This document shows, piece after piece, positions 1-5,949 of a stretch of DNA of 6,017 nucleotides. How positions within the stretch are numbered: position 1 is the stretch's first letter; each line of letters opens with the position of its first letter. Below the pieces are notes generated by a model. That model had not been told where the DNA came from. It worked only from the letters and a program-made list of their open reading frames with translations, and ran no database searches. Origin of the DNA: Gammaproteobacteria bacterium (GTDB taxonomy: Bacteria; Pseudomonadota; Gammaproteobacteria; Thiohalospirales; Thiohalospiraceae); the NCBI GenBank assembly GCA_011322575.1, contig DRMK01000268.1, forward strand, positions 1 through 6,017. Reading direction: 5' to 3'. A program made the position numbers and the translations under genes.

Positions 1-1083
1 GGCCCAGCTGTAGCAATCGATCTCCTGCGCCAGATCGGCCACGTGAAACTCCACGTTGTGCAACCCGTTGCGCCTGGCATTGTCGCGCGCCCGCTGTACC
101 AGGGCGGCATCGCCCTCCACACCCACCACCTCTCCTGCCATTCGTGCCAGGGGAAGGGAGAAGTTCCCGATCCCGCAAAACAGATCCAGAACCCGCTGCC
201 TAGGGCCGCAGTCGAGCAGCTCCAGCGCCTGACGCACCATCTTGCGGTTCAGCGCTTCGTTCACCTGGGTGAAATCGGTGGGCAGAAAGAGCAGCTCCAG
301 ATCGAACTCCGGCAGCCGGTAGCCCAGCTGCGACCTCTCCGGCCACAGCAGATGTACCGAATCGGGGCCCCCGGGCTGGAGATAGATGTGCAGCCCGGTA
401 CGCCGCCCGAAATCCTCCAGCAGGGCGCGGTCGCCGGGGTCCAGCTCCTCCAGGTGGCGGAACACCAGCGCCGCCACCCCGTCGCCGACCGCCACCTCCA
501 GTTGGGGCACCGAGCGGCAGATCCGCAGCGACTGCACCAGCTCCGCCAGCTCCGTCATGCGTCCGCCAATGGCTGGATGCAGAATCTCGCAGCGCTGCAT
601 ATCCACGATGTAGCCGCTGTGCCTCTCACGAAACCCCACCAGCACCCGGCCTTTGCCCTTGACGAACCGCGCACCCAGGCGCGCCTTGTGCCGGTAACCC
701 CAGAGCGGCCCGGTCAGGGGCGGCAGGAGCCGCTGCGCCTCCACCGCGCCGATGCGCCGCAGCTGCTCCAGGAGCAGCCGCTGCTTGGCCTCGATCTGCG
801 CCGCCGGATCCAGATGCTGCAGGGAGCAGCCGCCACACCGTCCAAAGCTGTCGCAGCGGGGAGCCACCCGTTCCGGGGCGGCCTGCAGGATCTCCAGCAC
901 GCTCCCCTCGTCCCGGCTGCGGCGCCGGCCGGTATAGCGGAAGGTAACCAGCTCGCCAGGCAGGGCACCGTCGATAAAAGTCACCTTGCCGGCAATCCGG
1001 GCCACGCCCCTGCCATCATGGGAGAGAGACTCGATACGGGCCTCCCGTGGCCCGGCCGGCAGCCGTTTCCGTCCGCGCGCCAC
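1..1083 (-). CDS. rlmD: 23S rRNA (uracil-1939-C5)-methyltransferase RlmD, partial (3' end outside window)
   Basis: SAM-dependent RNA methyltransferase that forms m5U at position 1939 of 23S rRNA; a cytoplasmic [4Fe-4S] protein formerly called RumA. The visible 361 residues hold an N-terminal TRAM domain (about 12-68), a cluster-binding pattern C77-x5-C83-x2-C86 plus a fourth cysteine C165 (in MQRCEILHP), the FTQVN motif (271-275) and the SAM-binding motif VLDLFCGIGNFSLPLA (298-313). The family is usually about 430-450 residues, so roughly 80 are missing beyond the left edge, including the catalytic cysteine and general-base region; this is a window cut, not a broken gene. I chose the GTG at 1083-1081 because it gives a basic start (MARGRKRLP) running straight into the TRAM domain, with a purine/G-rich stretch just upstream. 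The start lies 11 nt after the cysM stop, so the two are probably co-transcribed. In Pseudomonas, relA follows next. The RlmD identity is strong; the exact start is less certain. Confidence 0.95.
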   Translation of the reverse strand, partial: MARGRKRLPAGPREARIESLSHDGRGVARIAGKVTFIDGALPGELVTFRYTGRRRSRDEGSVLEILQAAPERVAPRCDSFGRCGGCSLQHLDPAAQIEAKQRLLLEQLRRIGAVEAQRLLPPLTGPLWGYRHKARLGARFVKGKGRVLVGFRERHSGYIVDMQRCEILHPAIGGRMTELAELVQSLRICRSVPQLEVAVGDGVAALVFRHLEELDPGDRALLEDFGRRTGLHIYLQPGGPDSVHLLWPERSQLGYRLPEFDLELLFLPTDFTQVNEALNRKMVRQALELLDCGPRQRVLDLFCGIGNFSLPLARMAGEVVGVEGDAALVQRARDNARRNGLHNVEFHVADLAQEIDCYSWA

Positions 1084-1094
1084 TCCGCCCGCCC

Positions 1095-1982
1095 TCAGCC
1101 GAATACGCCGGTGGAGAGGTAGCGGTCCCCGCGATCACAGACTATGGTCACGATGACGGCGCCCTCCAGCTCCTCGGCGAGCCGCAGCGCGGCGGCCACG
1201 GCCCCTCCAGAGGATACTCCGGCGAAGATCCCCTCCCTCCGGGCCAGCTCCCGGGTGGTACGCTCCGCCTCCTCCTGGGTCACGTCCAGGATCCTGTCCA
1301 CCCGGCTGGGATCATAGATTTGCGGCAGGTAGGCGGGTGGCCAGCGGCGGATTCCGGGGATGCTGGCCCCTTCGGCCGGCTGCACCCCGACGATCTGGAT
1401 GGCCGGGTTGCGCTCCTTGAGATAGCGCGATACCCCCATTATGGTTCCGGTGGTGCCCATGGCGCTGACGAAGTGGGTGATCCGGCCGGCGGTGTCGCGC
1501 CAGATCTCGGGCCCCGTGGATTCATAGTGGGCTCGCGGATTGTCCGGGTTGGCGAACTGGTTGAGTACCCGGCCGCGCCCCTCCGCCTCCATCTTCTCGG
1601 CAAGATCGCGTGCTCCCTCCATCCCCTCCTCGGCGGAAACCAGCACGATCTCCGCCCCGTAGGCCTGCATCGCGGCACGGCGCTCCATGCTCATGCTGTC
1701 GGGCATGACAAGCACCATGCGGTATCCCTTGACGGCAGCGGCCAAGGCTAGCGCGATACCGGTGTTGCCGCTGGTGGCCTCAATCAGGGTATCGCCAGGG
1801 CGAATCTCGCCACGCTGTTCGGCGCGCCGGATCATGTTCATGGCCGGCCGATCCTTGACCGAACCTGCCGGGTTGTTACCCTCCAGTTTTACCAGCACGC
1901 TGCTGTCCTCCGCGCTCACCAAGCGCTGCAGACGAACCAGCGGGGTATCTCCCACGAGCGATTCAATGTCAGGGAACTCCAT
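1095..1982 (-). CDS. cysM: O-acetylserine sulfhydrylase B (cysteine synthase B) CysM
   Basis: PLP-dependent cytoplasmic enzyme making L-cysteine from O-acetyl-L-serine and sulfide; CysM enzymes can also use thiosulfate to give S-sulfocysteine. The 295 residues contain the PLP-lysine motif NNPAGSVKDRPA (Schiff-base K43), the substrate loop TSGNTG (70-75), MPDSMSMERR (93-102), the phosphate-binding loop GTTGT (176-180), and GVSSGGAVA, where a serine contacts the PLP ring nitrogen. CysM rather than CysK is indicated by GIRRWPPAYLP (210-220) and the terminal CDRGDRYLSTGVFG. The protein stops right after STGVFG, so it lacks the roughly ten-residue tail of E. coli CysM (303 aa). The ATG at 1982-1980 starts at MEFPDIESLVGDTPLV, matching the family N-terminus; an in-frame ATG 34 codons upstream adds only non-homologous residues. 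No strong Shine-Dalgarno precedes 1982. It heads a probable cysM-rlmD operon and diverges from cysK. Confidence 0.96.
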   Translation of the reverse strand: MEFPDIESLVGDTPLVRLQRLVSAEDSSVLVKLEGNNPAGSVKDRPAMNMIRRAEQRGEIRPGDTLIEATSGNTGIALALAAAVKGYRMVLVMPDSMSMERRAAMQAYGAEIVLVSAEEGMEGARDLAEKMEAEGRGRVLNQFANPDNPRAHYESTGPEIWRDTAGRITHFVSAMGTTGTIMGVSRYLKERNPAIQIVGVQPAEGASIPGIRRWPPAYLPQIYDPSRVDRILDVTQEEAERTTRELARREGIFAGVSSGGAVAAALRLAEELEGAVIVTIVCDRGDRYLSTGVFG

Positions 1983-2091
1983 TCTGGCAGTGTAAAACAA
2001 TAACGGAACAAATCCTATCGACCCGTTGCCTCCGGTGGGGTACGGGCGGTAAAGTATTAGCAATAATCCGCCACCAATGGTCACATGCTCA
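1983..2091. promoter_or_regulatory. Divergent cysM/cysK intergenic control region
   Basis: This 109-bp spacer between the divergent starts must hold the promoters of both transcripts unless they start inside the genes. It is AT-richer than its surroundings. On the plus strand TTGCCT (2026-2031) and TAAAGT (2050-2055), 18 nt apart, each match the sigma-70 consensus at 4 of 6 positions; this is a weak candidate for cysK. I found no convincing -35/-10 pair toward cysM. Neither gene has a good Shine-Dalgarno here. A dyad lies across the plus-strand -10 candidate (annotated separately). CysB or another LysR-type regulator would be a natural controller of these genes, but I cannot identify a binding site by eye. 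Confidence 0.4.
2045..2072. repeat. Imperfect nested inverted repeat in the cysM/cysK spacer
   Basis: Outer arms GGCGG (2045-2049) and CCGCC (2068-2072) are perfect reverse complements. They enclose an 18-nt AT-rich core containing a second, nearly concentric inverted repeat, TATT-AGC-AATA (2055-2065). The two dyads are offset by about 1.5 bp in their centres. This could be an operator for a dimeric regulator or a hairpin at the start of the cysK transcript; chance is not excluded, because five-base arms are short in GC-rich DNA. Confidence 0.3.
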
Positions 2092-3048
2092 ATGGACTAC
2101 TTCAGAGACAACTCCCTCTCCATCGGCAACACACCGCTGGTGCAAATCAACCGTATCGTGGATCCAGCCAGAACGAGGGTACTGGCCAAGATCGAGGGGC
2201 GCAACCCGTCCTATTCGGTGAAATGCCGCATCGGCGCCGCCATGATCTGGGATGCCGAGAAACGCGGACTGCTAAAACCGGGGATGGAGATAATCGAGCC
2301 CACAAGCGGCAATACCGGCATCGCGCTGGCTTTCGTGGCCACCTCGCGTGGCTACGGCGTCACTCTCACCATGCCGGATACCATGAGTCTGGAGCGACGC
2401 AAGGTACTCAAGGCGCTTGGGGCCAACCTGATACTGACTGAGGGTGCCAAAGGCATGCCCGGCGCCATCGCCAGGGCGGAGGAGATCGCTGCGGAGGATA
2501 CTGCACGCTGGTTCATGCCACAGCAGTTCAGGAATCCGGCTAATCCGGCCATCCACGAACTGACCACCGGTCCGGAGATCTGGAAAGCTACGGATGGAGA
2601 GGTGGACGTACTGGTGGCGAGCGTCGGTACCGGCGGAACCATCACAGGTGTCTCCCGCTTTCTCAAGCGCGCAAATCTGGGCAGGAAGATTACCTCTGTG
2701 GCGGTAGAGCCGTCGGCAAGTCCCGTGATCTCGCAGAAACTGGCGGGTGAGGAGCTGCAACCGGGGCCTCACAAGATCCAGGGGATCGGGGCGGGTTTCA
2801 TCCCGGATACGCTGGACCTCTCGGTGGTGGACAGGGTGGAACAGGTGGATGATGGAGAGGCCATCGAATATGCCCGCCGGTTGGCCAGGGAAGAGGGGAT
2901 CCTGTCCGGCATCTCCAGTGGAGCCGCCATGGCGGCAGCATCACGCCTGGCCGACCTGCCGGAGTTTGCGGGAAAAACCATGGTGGTGGTACTTCCGGAT
3001 TCTGGAGAGCGCTACCTATCCAGCGTTCTGTTCGAAGATGTTATTTGA
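2092..3048 (+). CDS. cysK: O-acetylserine sulfhydrylase A (cysteine synthase A) CysK
   Basis: PLP-dependent cytoplasmic enzyme converting O-acetyl-L-serine and sulfide to L-cysteine and acetate; the family normally also binds serine acetyltransferase CysE. The 318 residues align closely to E. coli CysK: the PLP-lysine segment [20 protein letters not shown] (Schiff-base K44), TSGNTG (71-76), [11 protein letters not shown] (94-104), the phosphate loop GTGGT (179-183), the [12 protein letters not shown] segment (227-238) typical of CysK, GISSGAA (273-279) with the PLP-ring serine, and SGERYLS (304-310). The C-terminus stops at FEDVI, a few residues short of E. coli. I prefer the ATG at 2092 because [17 protein letters not shown] aligns with the E. 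coli start; an in-frame ATG at 2077 would add five residues. Neither has a clear ribosome site. It leads a four-gene plus-strand cluster and lies back to back with its paralogue cysM. Confidence 0.96.
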   Translation: MDYFRDNSLSIGNTPLVQINRIVDPARTRVLAKIEGRNPSYSVKCRIGAAMIWDAEKRGLLKPGMEIIEPTSGNTGIALAFVATSRGYGVTLTMPDTMSLERRKVLKALGANLILTEGAKGMPGAIARAEEIAAEDTARWFMPQQFRNPANPAIHELTTGPEIWKATDGEVDVLVASVGTGGTITGVSRFLKRANLGRKITSVAVEPSASPVISQKLAGEELQPGPHKIQGIGAGFIPDTLDLSVVDRVEQVDDGEAIEYARRLAREEGILSGISSGAAMAAASRLADLPEFAGKTMVVVLPDSGERYLSSVLFEDVI

Positions 3049-3062
3049 TAAGGGGGAAACGG

Positions 3063-3704
3063 ATGAATGGGGTATTGACGGGGGTGATTGGTCTGCTGGC
3101 AGGTTTCATCGCCGGCTTTCTGGCGGGGCGAGCATCGAGAGCAAAAGATGCCAGGCGGAGTACGGAATTCGAGTCGGAGCTGCAGAACGCCAGGCAGGAA
3201 GCGGAGGAATACCGCAACCGGGTCAACCAGCACTTTGAAAAAACCGCAGAACTGGTGGGAGACCTGACCAACAGTTACAGGGACATGACCCGGAGGTACA
3301 GGAAAGTATATGAACATTTGGCGCAGGGGGCGCATACGCTGGCCAGCACGGACACCGGACGGATGATCACCTCTTCCACCATAGAGCGTCTGATATACGA
3401 GGCCAACGAGGATACCCATGTAGCCGAAAAGAGCATCCCTGAACAGCCCGGTACCAAGGCCAAGGCGTCCCGGCCGGAGCGGTCCGAAGTACCGCAACCT
3501 GGCACCGGGAAACAGCATGGCAAACGCAAACCAGCCAGCGAGAAGACCGAAGAGAAGACACCTGATAAGGAGAAACCAGCTGCCGCAACCGGGACCGGAC
3601 AGCAGGACAAAAAGCCGAAACAGGCCGAAACAGGCAACCCGATCTCCAGCAAGGTGGAGCAGAAGCAGAGCACTGAGGGAAAAAAGGGAACTGGCAAAAG
3701 TTGA
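3063..3704 (+). CDS. zapG: ZapG-like (YhcB/DUF1043) inner-membrane coiled-coil protein with an extended charged tail
   Basis: Homologue of the ZapG/YhcB family, which in E. coli is an inner-membrane protein linked to cell division and envelope growth. The 213 residues comprise one N-terminal membrane helix (about 4-22) with glycines at 10, 14, 18 and 22 (a GxxxG zipper), then basic residues (R23, R26, K28, R31, R32) suggesting the remainder is cytoplasmic. A predicted coiled coil follows (about 35-95) with the family core EYRNRVNQHFEKTAEL (about 49-64), SYRDMTRRYRKVYEHLA (about 72-88). From about residue 115 to the end it is a hydrophilic, K/E/P/Q/T/G-rich and probably disordered tail; E. coli ZapG is only 132 residues. 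The ATG at 3063 has a good Shine-Dalgarno (AGGGG, 3051-3055). A TTG at 3045 overlapping the cysK stop is an alternative start but would add charged residues before the helix. It starts 14 nt after cysK. Family assignment is firm; the role in this organism is inferred. Confidence 0.85.
   Translation: MNGVLTGVIGLLAGFIAGFLAGRASRAKDARRSTEFESELQNARQEAEEYRNRVNQHFEKTAELVGDLTNSYRDMTRRYRKVYEHLAQGAHTLASTDTGRMITSSTIERLIYEANEDTHVAEKSIPEQPGTKAKASRPERSEVPQPGTGKQHGKRKPASEKTEEKTPDKEKPAAATGTGQQDKKPKQAETGNPISSKVEQKQSTEGKKGTGKS
3614..3635 (+). repeat. 10-bp tandem duplication inside the zapG-like tail
   Basis: The unit GCCGAAACAG occurs twice head to tail (3614-3623 and 3624-3633), followed by GC, the first two bases of a third copy. 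It lies in the low-complexity region coding for KPKQAETGN. Since 10 is not a multiple of three, gaining or losing one unit would shift the reading frame. One extra unit would bring a TGA at 3674-3676 into frame; loss of one would lead into a frame open until 3834. Confidence 0.8.
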
Positions 3705-3712
3705 GCGGCGCC

Positions 3713-4105
3713 ATGCGACGCCCTCTACTTGCCGCCACCCTGGCCGCCGGGATCTTCCTGTTAGCCGCGGCATGCAGCCAGGGCGGACCGACCAAACCCG
3801 CCGCGGAAACCATCCCCCTCCACCGGAAAGGTGACGACAAGCTCTCTTGCCGCCAGCTGGATGTCAGCATCCAGCGGCTCTATGTGCAGGCCCAGCAGCT
3901 GGCCCCCCGGGATTTCACCTCAGACGAGAGCAATGTGGCGGCTGCAACGGTGGGGACGTTCGCCTTCACCCCCGCCTATCTCCACATACTCAAGAACGAG
4001 CTGCTGGACAAGCCGGAACAGCGCAAGCGCATCGAGGCCATTGCCGCGCGCATCCATCTGCTGCGCAACTACAAGGCGGAGAGGCACTGCTACGAATCAC
4101 GCTGA
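3713..4105 (+). CDS. Small predicted outer-membrane lipoprotein, function unknown
   Basis: I do not recognise this gene with confidence. The 130-residue product starts with a lipoprotein signal peptide: MRRP, a hydrophobic run (about 4-20) and a lipobox-like LAAAC with the lipidation cysteine at 21. Position +2 is Ser, consistent with sorting to the outer membrane. After a short polar linker (22-43), the mature part has a cysteine near its start (C46, in LSCRQLD) and one near its end (C126, in ERHCYESR), which could form a disulfide. Between them are a helix-like segment (47-65), a more hydrophobic alanine/glycine patch (75-92) and a charged amphipathic helix (93-122). This layout resembles small gammaproteobacterial lipoproteins with a hydrophobic glycine/alanine stretch between two helices, but that is only a loose impression. 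ATG 3713 gives a classic signal peptide but a poor ribosome site; a TTG at 3701 overlapping the previous stop has AGGGA 11 nt upstream and would add four residues. Its stop overlaps the next start. Confidence 0.75.
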   Translation: MRRPLLAATLAAGIFLLAAACSQGGPTKPAAETIPLHRKGDDKLSCRQLDVSIQRLYVQAQQLAPRDFTSDESNVAAATVGTFAFTPAYLHILKNELLDKPEQRKRIEAIAARIHLLRNYKAERHCYESR

Positions 4106-5949
4106 TGGGCACCGCATCCACCACCCCGATCCTCTACTCGGTGATGGCGGCGGATCCCGCGGCCCACCTGTTCGAGGCAAGCTGCACGGTACAGGATCCC
4201 TCTCCTGCCGGGCAGCGCTTTCTCATGCCCGCCTGGATCCCGGGCAGCTACAAGATCCGTGAGTTTGCCAGAAACATCGTGCAGATAGAGGCCTGCTCCG
4301 GCGGCCGGCGGATGGAGCTGGTCAAGCTGGACAAGCACACCTGGCAATGCGCGCCCTGCGATGGGCCCCTGACCCTGCGCTACCAGGTATACGCCTGGGA
4401 GCTGTCGGTACGCAGCGCCCACCTGGATCAGCAGCACGGCTTTTTCAACGGCACCAGCCTGTTTCTGCTGCCTGTCGGGAAAGAGACCGCGCCCTGCATC
4501 GTCGATATCCGCCCCCCGGCGGGAGAGGTGCGTGGCAACTGGCGGATAGCAACCACGCTGCCGCGCAAGGGAGCCGCTCCCTACCGCTTTGGCACCTATC
4601 AGGCACAAAATTATCAGGAGCTGATCGATCACCCGGTGGAGATGGGGGAGTTTACCCTGGCCACTTTCGAAGCAGGCGGTGTCCCGCACGACGTAGCGAT
4701 AACCGGCCGGCATCGCACTGACCTGGAGCGGTTGTGCCGCGATCTGCAGCAGATCTGCGAACGACATGTGGAGCTGTTCGGCGCACTGCCGCGGATGGAG
4801 CGCTACCTTTTCCTGGTTATGGTGACCGGTGACGGCTACGGTGGCCTGGAGCACCGCAGCTCCACCGCCCTGCTCTGCAGCCGCGGCGACCTGCCACGGC
4901 GGGGAATGGCGGGAACCAGCGAGGGGTACCGCCGTCTCCTTGGCCTCTGCAGCCATGAGTATTTCCATCTGTGGAACGTAAAGCGGATTACGCCCGCCGC
5001 CCTCTCCCCTTGCGACCTGACCAGGGAGAACCACACCAGGCAGTTGTGGGCTTTCGAAGGGATCACCTCATATTATGACGACCTGGCCCTGTGCCGCACC
5101 GGGATCATCTCCGCGCAGGAGTCCCTGGAGCTGCTGGCCCAAACCGTCACCCGCCTGCTGCGCTGCGGCGGCCGCCACAAGCAGTCGCTGGCGGAATCCA
5201 GCTTCGATGCCTGGACCAGATTCTATCTCCAGGACGAAAACTCCCCCAATACTATTGTAAGCTACTACACCAAGGGAGCACTCCTGGCCTTGGCGCTGGA
5301 TCTCACCATACGGCTCTCCAGCAACGGGAGCAGATCCTTGGACCATCTCATGAGAGAGTTGTGGAAACGCTTTGGAGAGGAGCCCCGGGGGGTGCCGGAA
5401 GGGGCCATAGAGAAGCTTGCCTCCGACATTGCCGGAACAGATCTGGAAGAGTTTTTCAGCCGATACCTGTATGGCACCGAGGATCTCCCTCTGGAGGAAC
5501 TGCTGCCCCGCTTCGGCGTGGAGTTCACCTTGCGCCGCGCCTGTTCCGTTGACGACAAGGGCGGAACGGCCACCAGGGATCCGCGCCATACCCGCACGGT
5601 GCTGGGCGCAACATATACCGGCCATGAGGGGATGGTACGCCTCGCCACGCTGTTCGATGGGGGCGCCGCCCGGTCGGCCGGACTTGCCAGCGGAGATCTG
5701 ATCTGCGCCTTGGACAACCTGCGCGTCACGCCGTCCGGTCTGGAGCGGCTCCTGGACTGCTACCGCCCCGGGGAGACGGTAACGGTACACGCCTTCCGCA
5801 ACGACGAACTGCACCAGTTCGAGCTCACCCTGCAGGAGGCACCGATGGATACCTGCCAGCTGATACTGTCAGACGGAGCAAACGAAACAATACGCGCCAG
5901 ACGCAGCGCGTGGCTCGAGGGCGGATTCGGAAAACCGGTCCAGGAGTGA
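4105..5949 (+). CDS. M61-family zinc metallopeptidase (glycyl-aminopeptidase type) with C-terminal PDZ domain
   Basis: Zinc-dependent peptidase of MEROPS family M61; the characterised Sphingomonas enzyme removes N-terminal Gly and Ala from peptides. The 614 residues show the N-terminal M61 signature PAWIPGSYKIREFARN (42-57), the substrate-binding motif YGGLEHRSS (245-253), the zinc site HEYFHLWNVKRI (H284, E285, H288), the third ligand E318 in WAFEGITSYYDD, the YYTKGALLALALDL segment (387-400) and a PDZ domain (about 505-580, with AGLASGDLICALD). Every expected catalytic residue is present and length is normal. No signal peptide is visible, so the enzyme should be cytoplasmic unless exported otherwise. 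It has 16 cysteines, including C82-x2-C85. The ATG at 4105 shares its A with the TGA of the lipoprotein gene (TGATG), which implies translational coupling; the same frame is open further upstream to about 3847, but that part overlaps the lipoprotein and is not M61-like. Natural substrates here are unknown. Confidence 0.93.
   Translation: MGTASTTPILYSVMAADPAAHLFEASCTVQDPSPAGQRFLMPAWIPGSYKIREFARNIVQIEACSGGRRMELVKLDKHTWQCAPCDGPLTLRYQVYAWELSVRSAHLDQQHGFFNGTSLFLLPVGKETAPCIVDIRPPAGEVRGNWRIATTLPRKGAAPYRFGTYQAQNYQELIDHPVEMGEFTLATFEAGGVPHDVAITGRHRTDLERLCRDLQQICERHVELFGALPRMERYLFLVMVTGDGYGGLEHRSSTALLCSRGDLPRRGMAGTSEGYRRLLGLCSHEYFHLWNVKRITPAALSPCDLTRENHTRQLWAFEGITSYYDDLALCRTGIISAQESLELLAQTVTRLLRCGGRHKQSLAESSFDAWTRFYLQDENSPNTIVSYYTKGALLALALDLTIRLSSNGSRSLDHLMRELWKRFGEEPRGVPEGAIEKLASDIAGTDLEEFFSRYLYGTEDLPLEELLPRFGVEFTLRRACSVDDKGGTATRDPRHTRTVLGATYTGHEGMVRLATLFDGGAARSAGLASGDLICALDNLRVTPSGLERLLDCYRPGETVTVHAFRNDELHQFELTLQEAPMDTCQLILSDGANETIRARRSAWLEGGFGKPVQE

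Noticed and set aside
1..1083. RlmD as a broken gene, because the catalytic C-terminus is absent
   Set aside because: The frame is open to the first base of the window, so the missing part is explained by the window edge.
43..1122. Long plus-strand open frame (about 359 codons) opposite rlmD
   Set aside because: It is antisense to a complete set of RlmD motifs on the minus strand; its own translation is rich in Q, P, H and R with no recognisable domain, as expected for a shadow frame in GC-rich DNA.
1047..1751. Plus-strand open frame (about 234 codons) opposite cysM
   Set aside because: Antisense to conserved CysM coding sequence, no family features, and glycine/proline-rich composition typical of a shadow frame.
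1983..2084. 34-residue N-terminal extension of CysM from an ATG at 2084
   Set aside because: The extension has no counterpart in the family, crosses the whole intergenic region and would overlap the cysK start; MEFPDIESL at 1982 matches the usual CysM start.
3049..3062. Transcription terminator between cysK and the zapG-like gene
   Set aside because: The gap is only 14 nt, has no inverted repeat or T-run, and contains the ribosome site of the next gene.
3012..3773. Minus-strand open frame (about 253 codons) with hydrophobic leucine-rich stretches opposite zapG
   Set aside because: It mirrors the charged zapG codons and crosses two gene boundaries; the zapG-like protein has a real family match, a ribosome site and operon context.
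3847..4104. 86-codon upstream extension of the M61 frame
   Set aside because: It overlaps the lipoprotein gene in another frame, is not M61-like, and the ATG at 4105 joins the lipoprotein stop by a typical TGATG overlap.
4090..5034. Minus-strand open frames opposite the M61 gene (4090-5034 and 5068-5814)
   Set aside because: Antisense to conserved M61 motifs including the zinc site and PDZ domain; no recognisable products.
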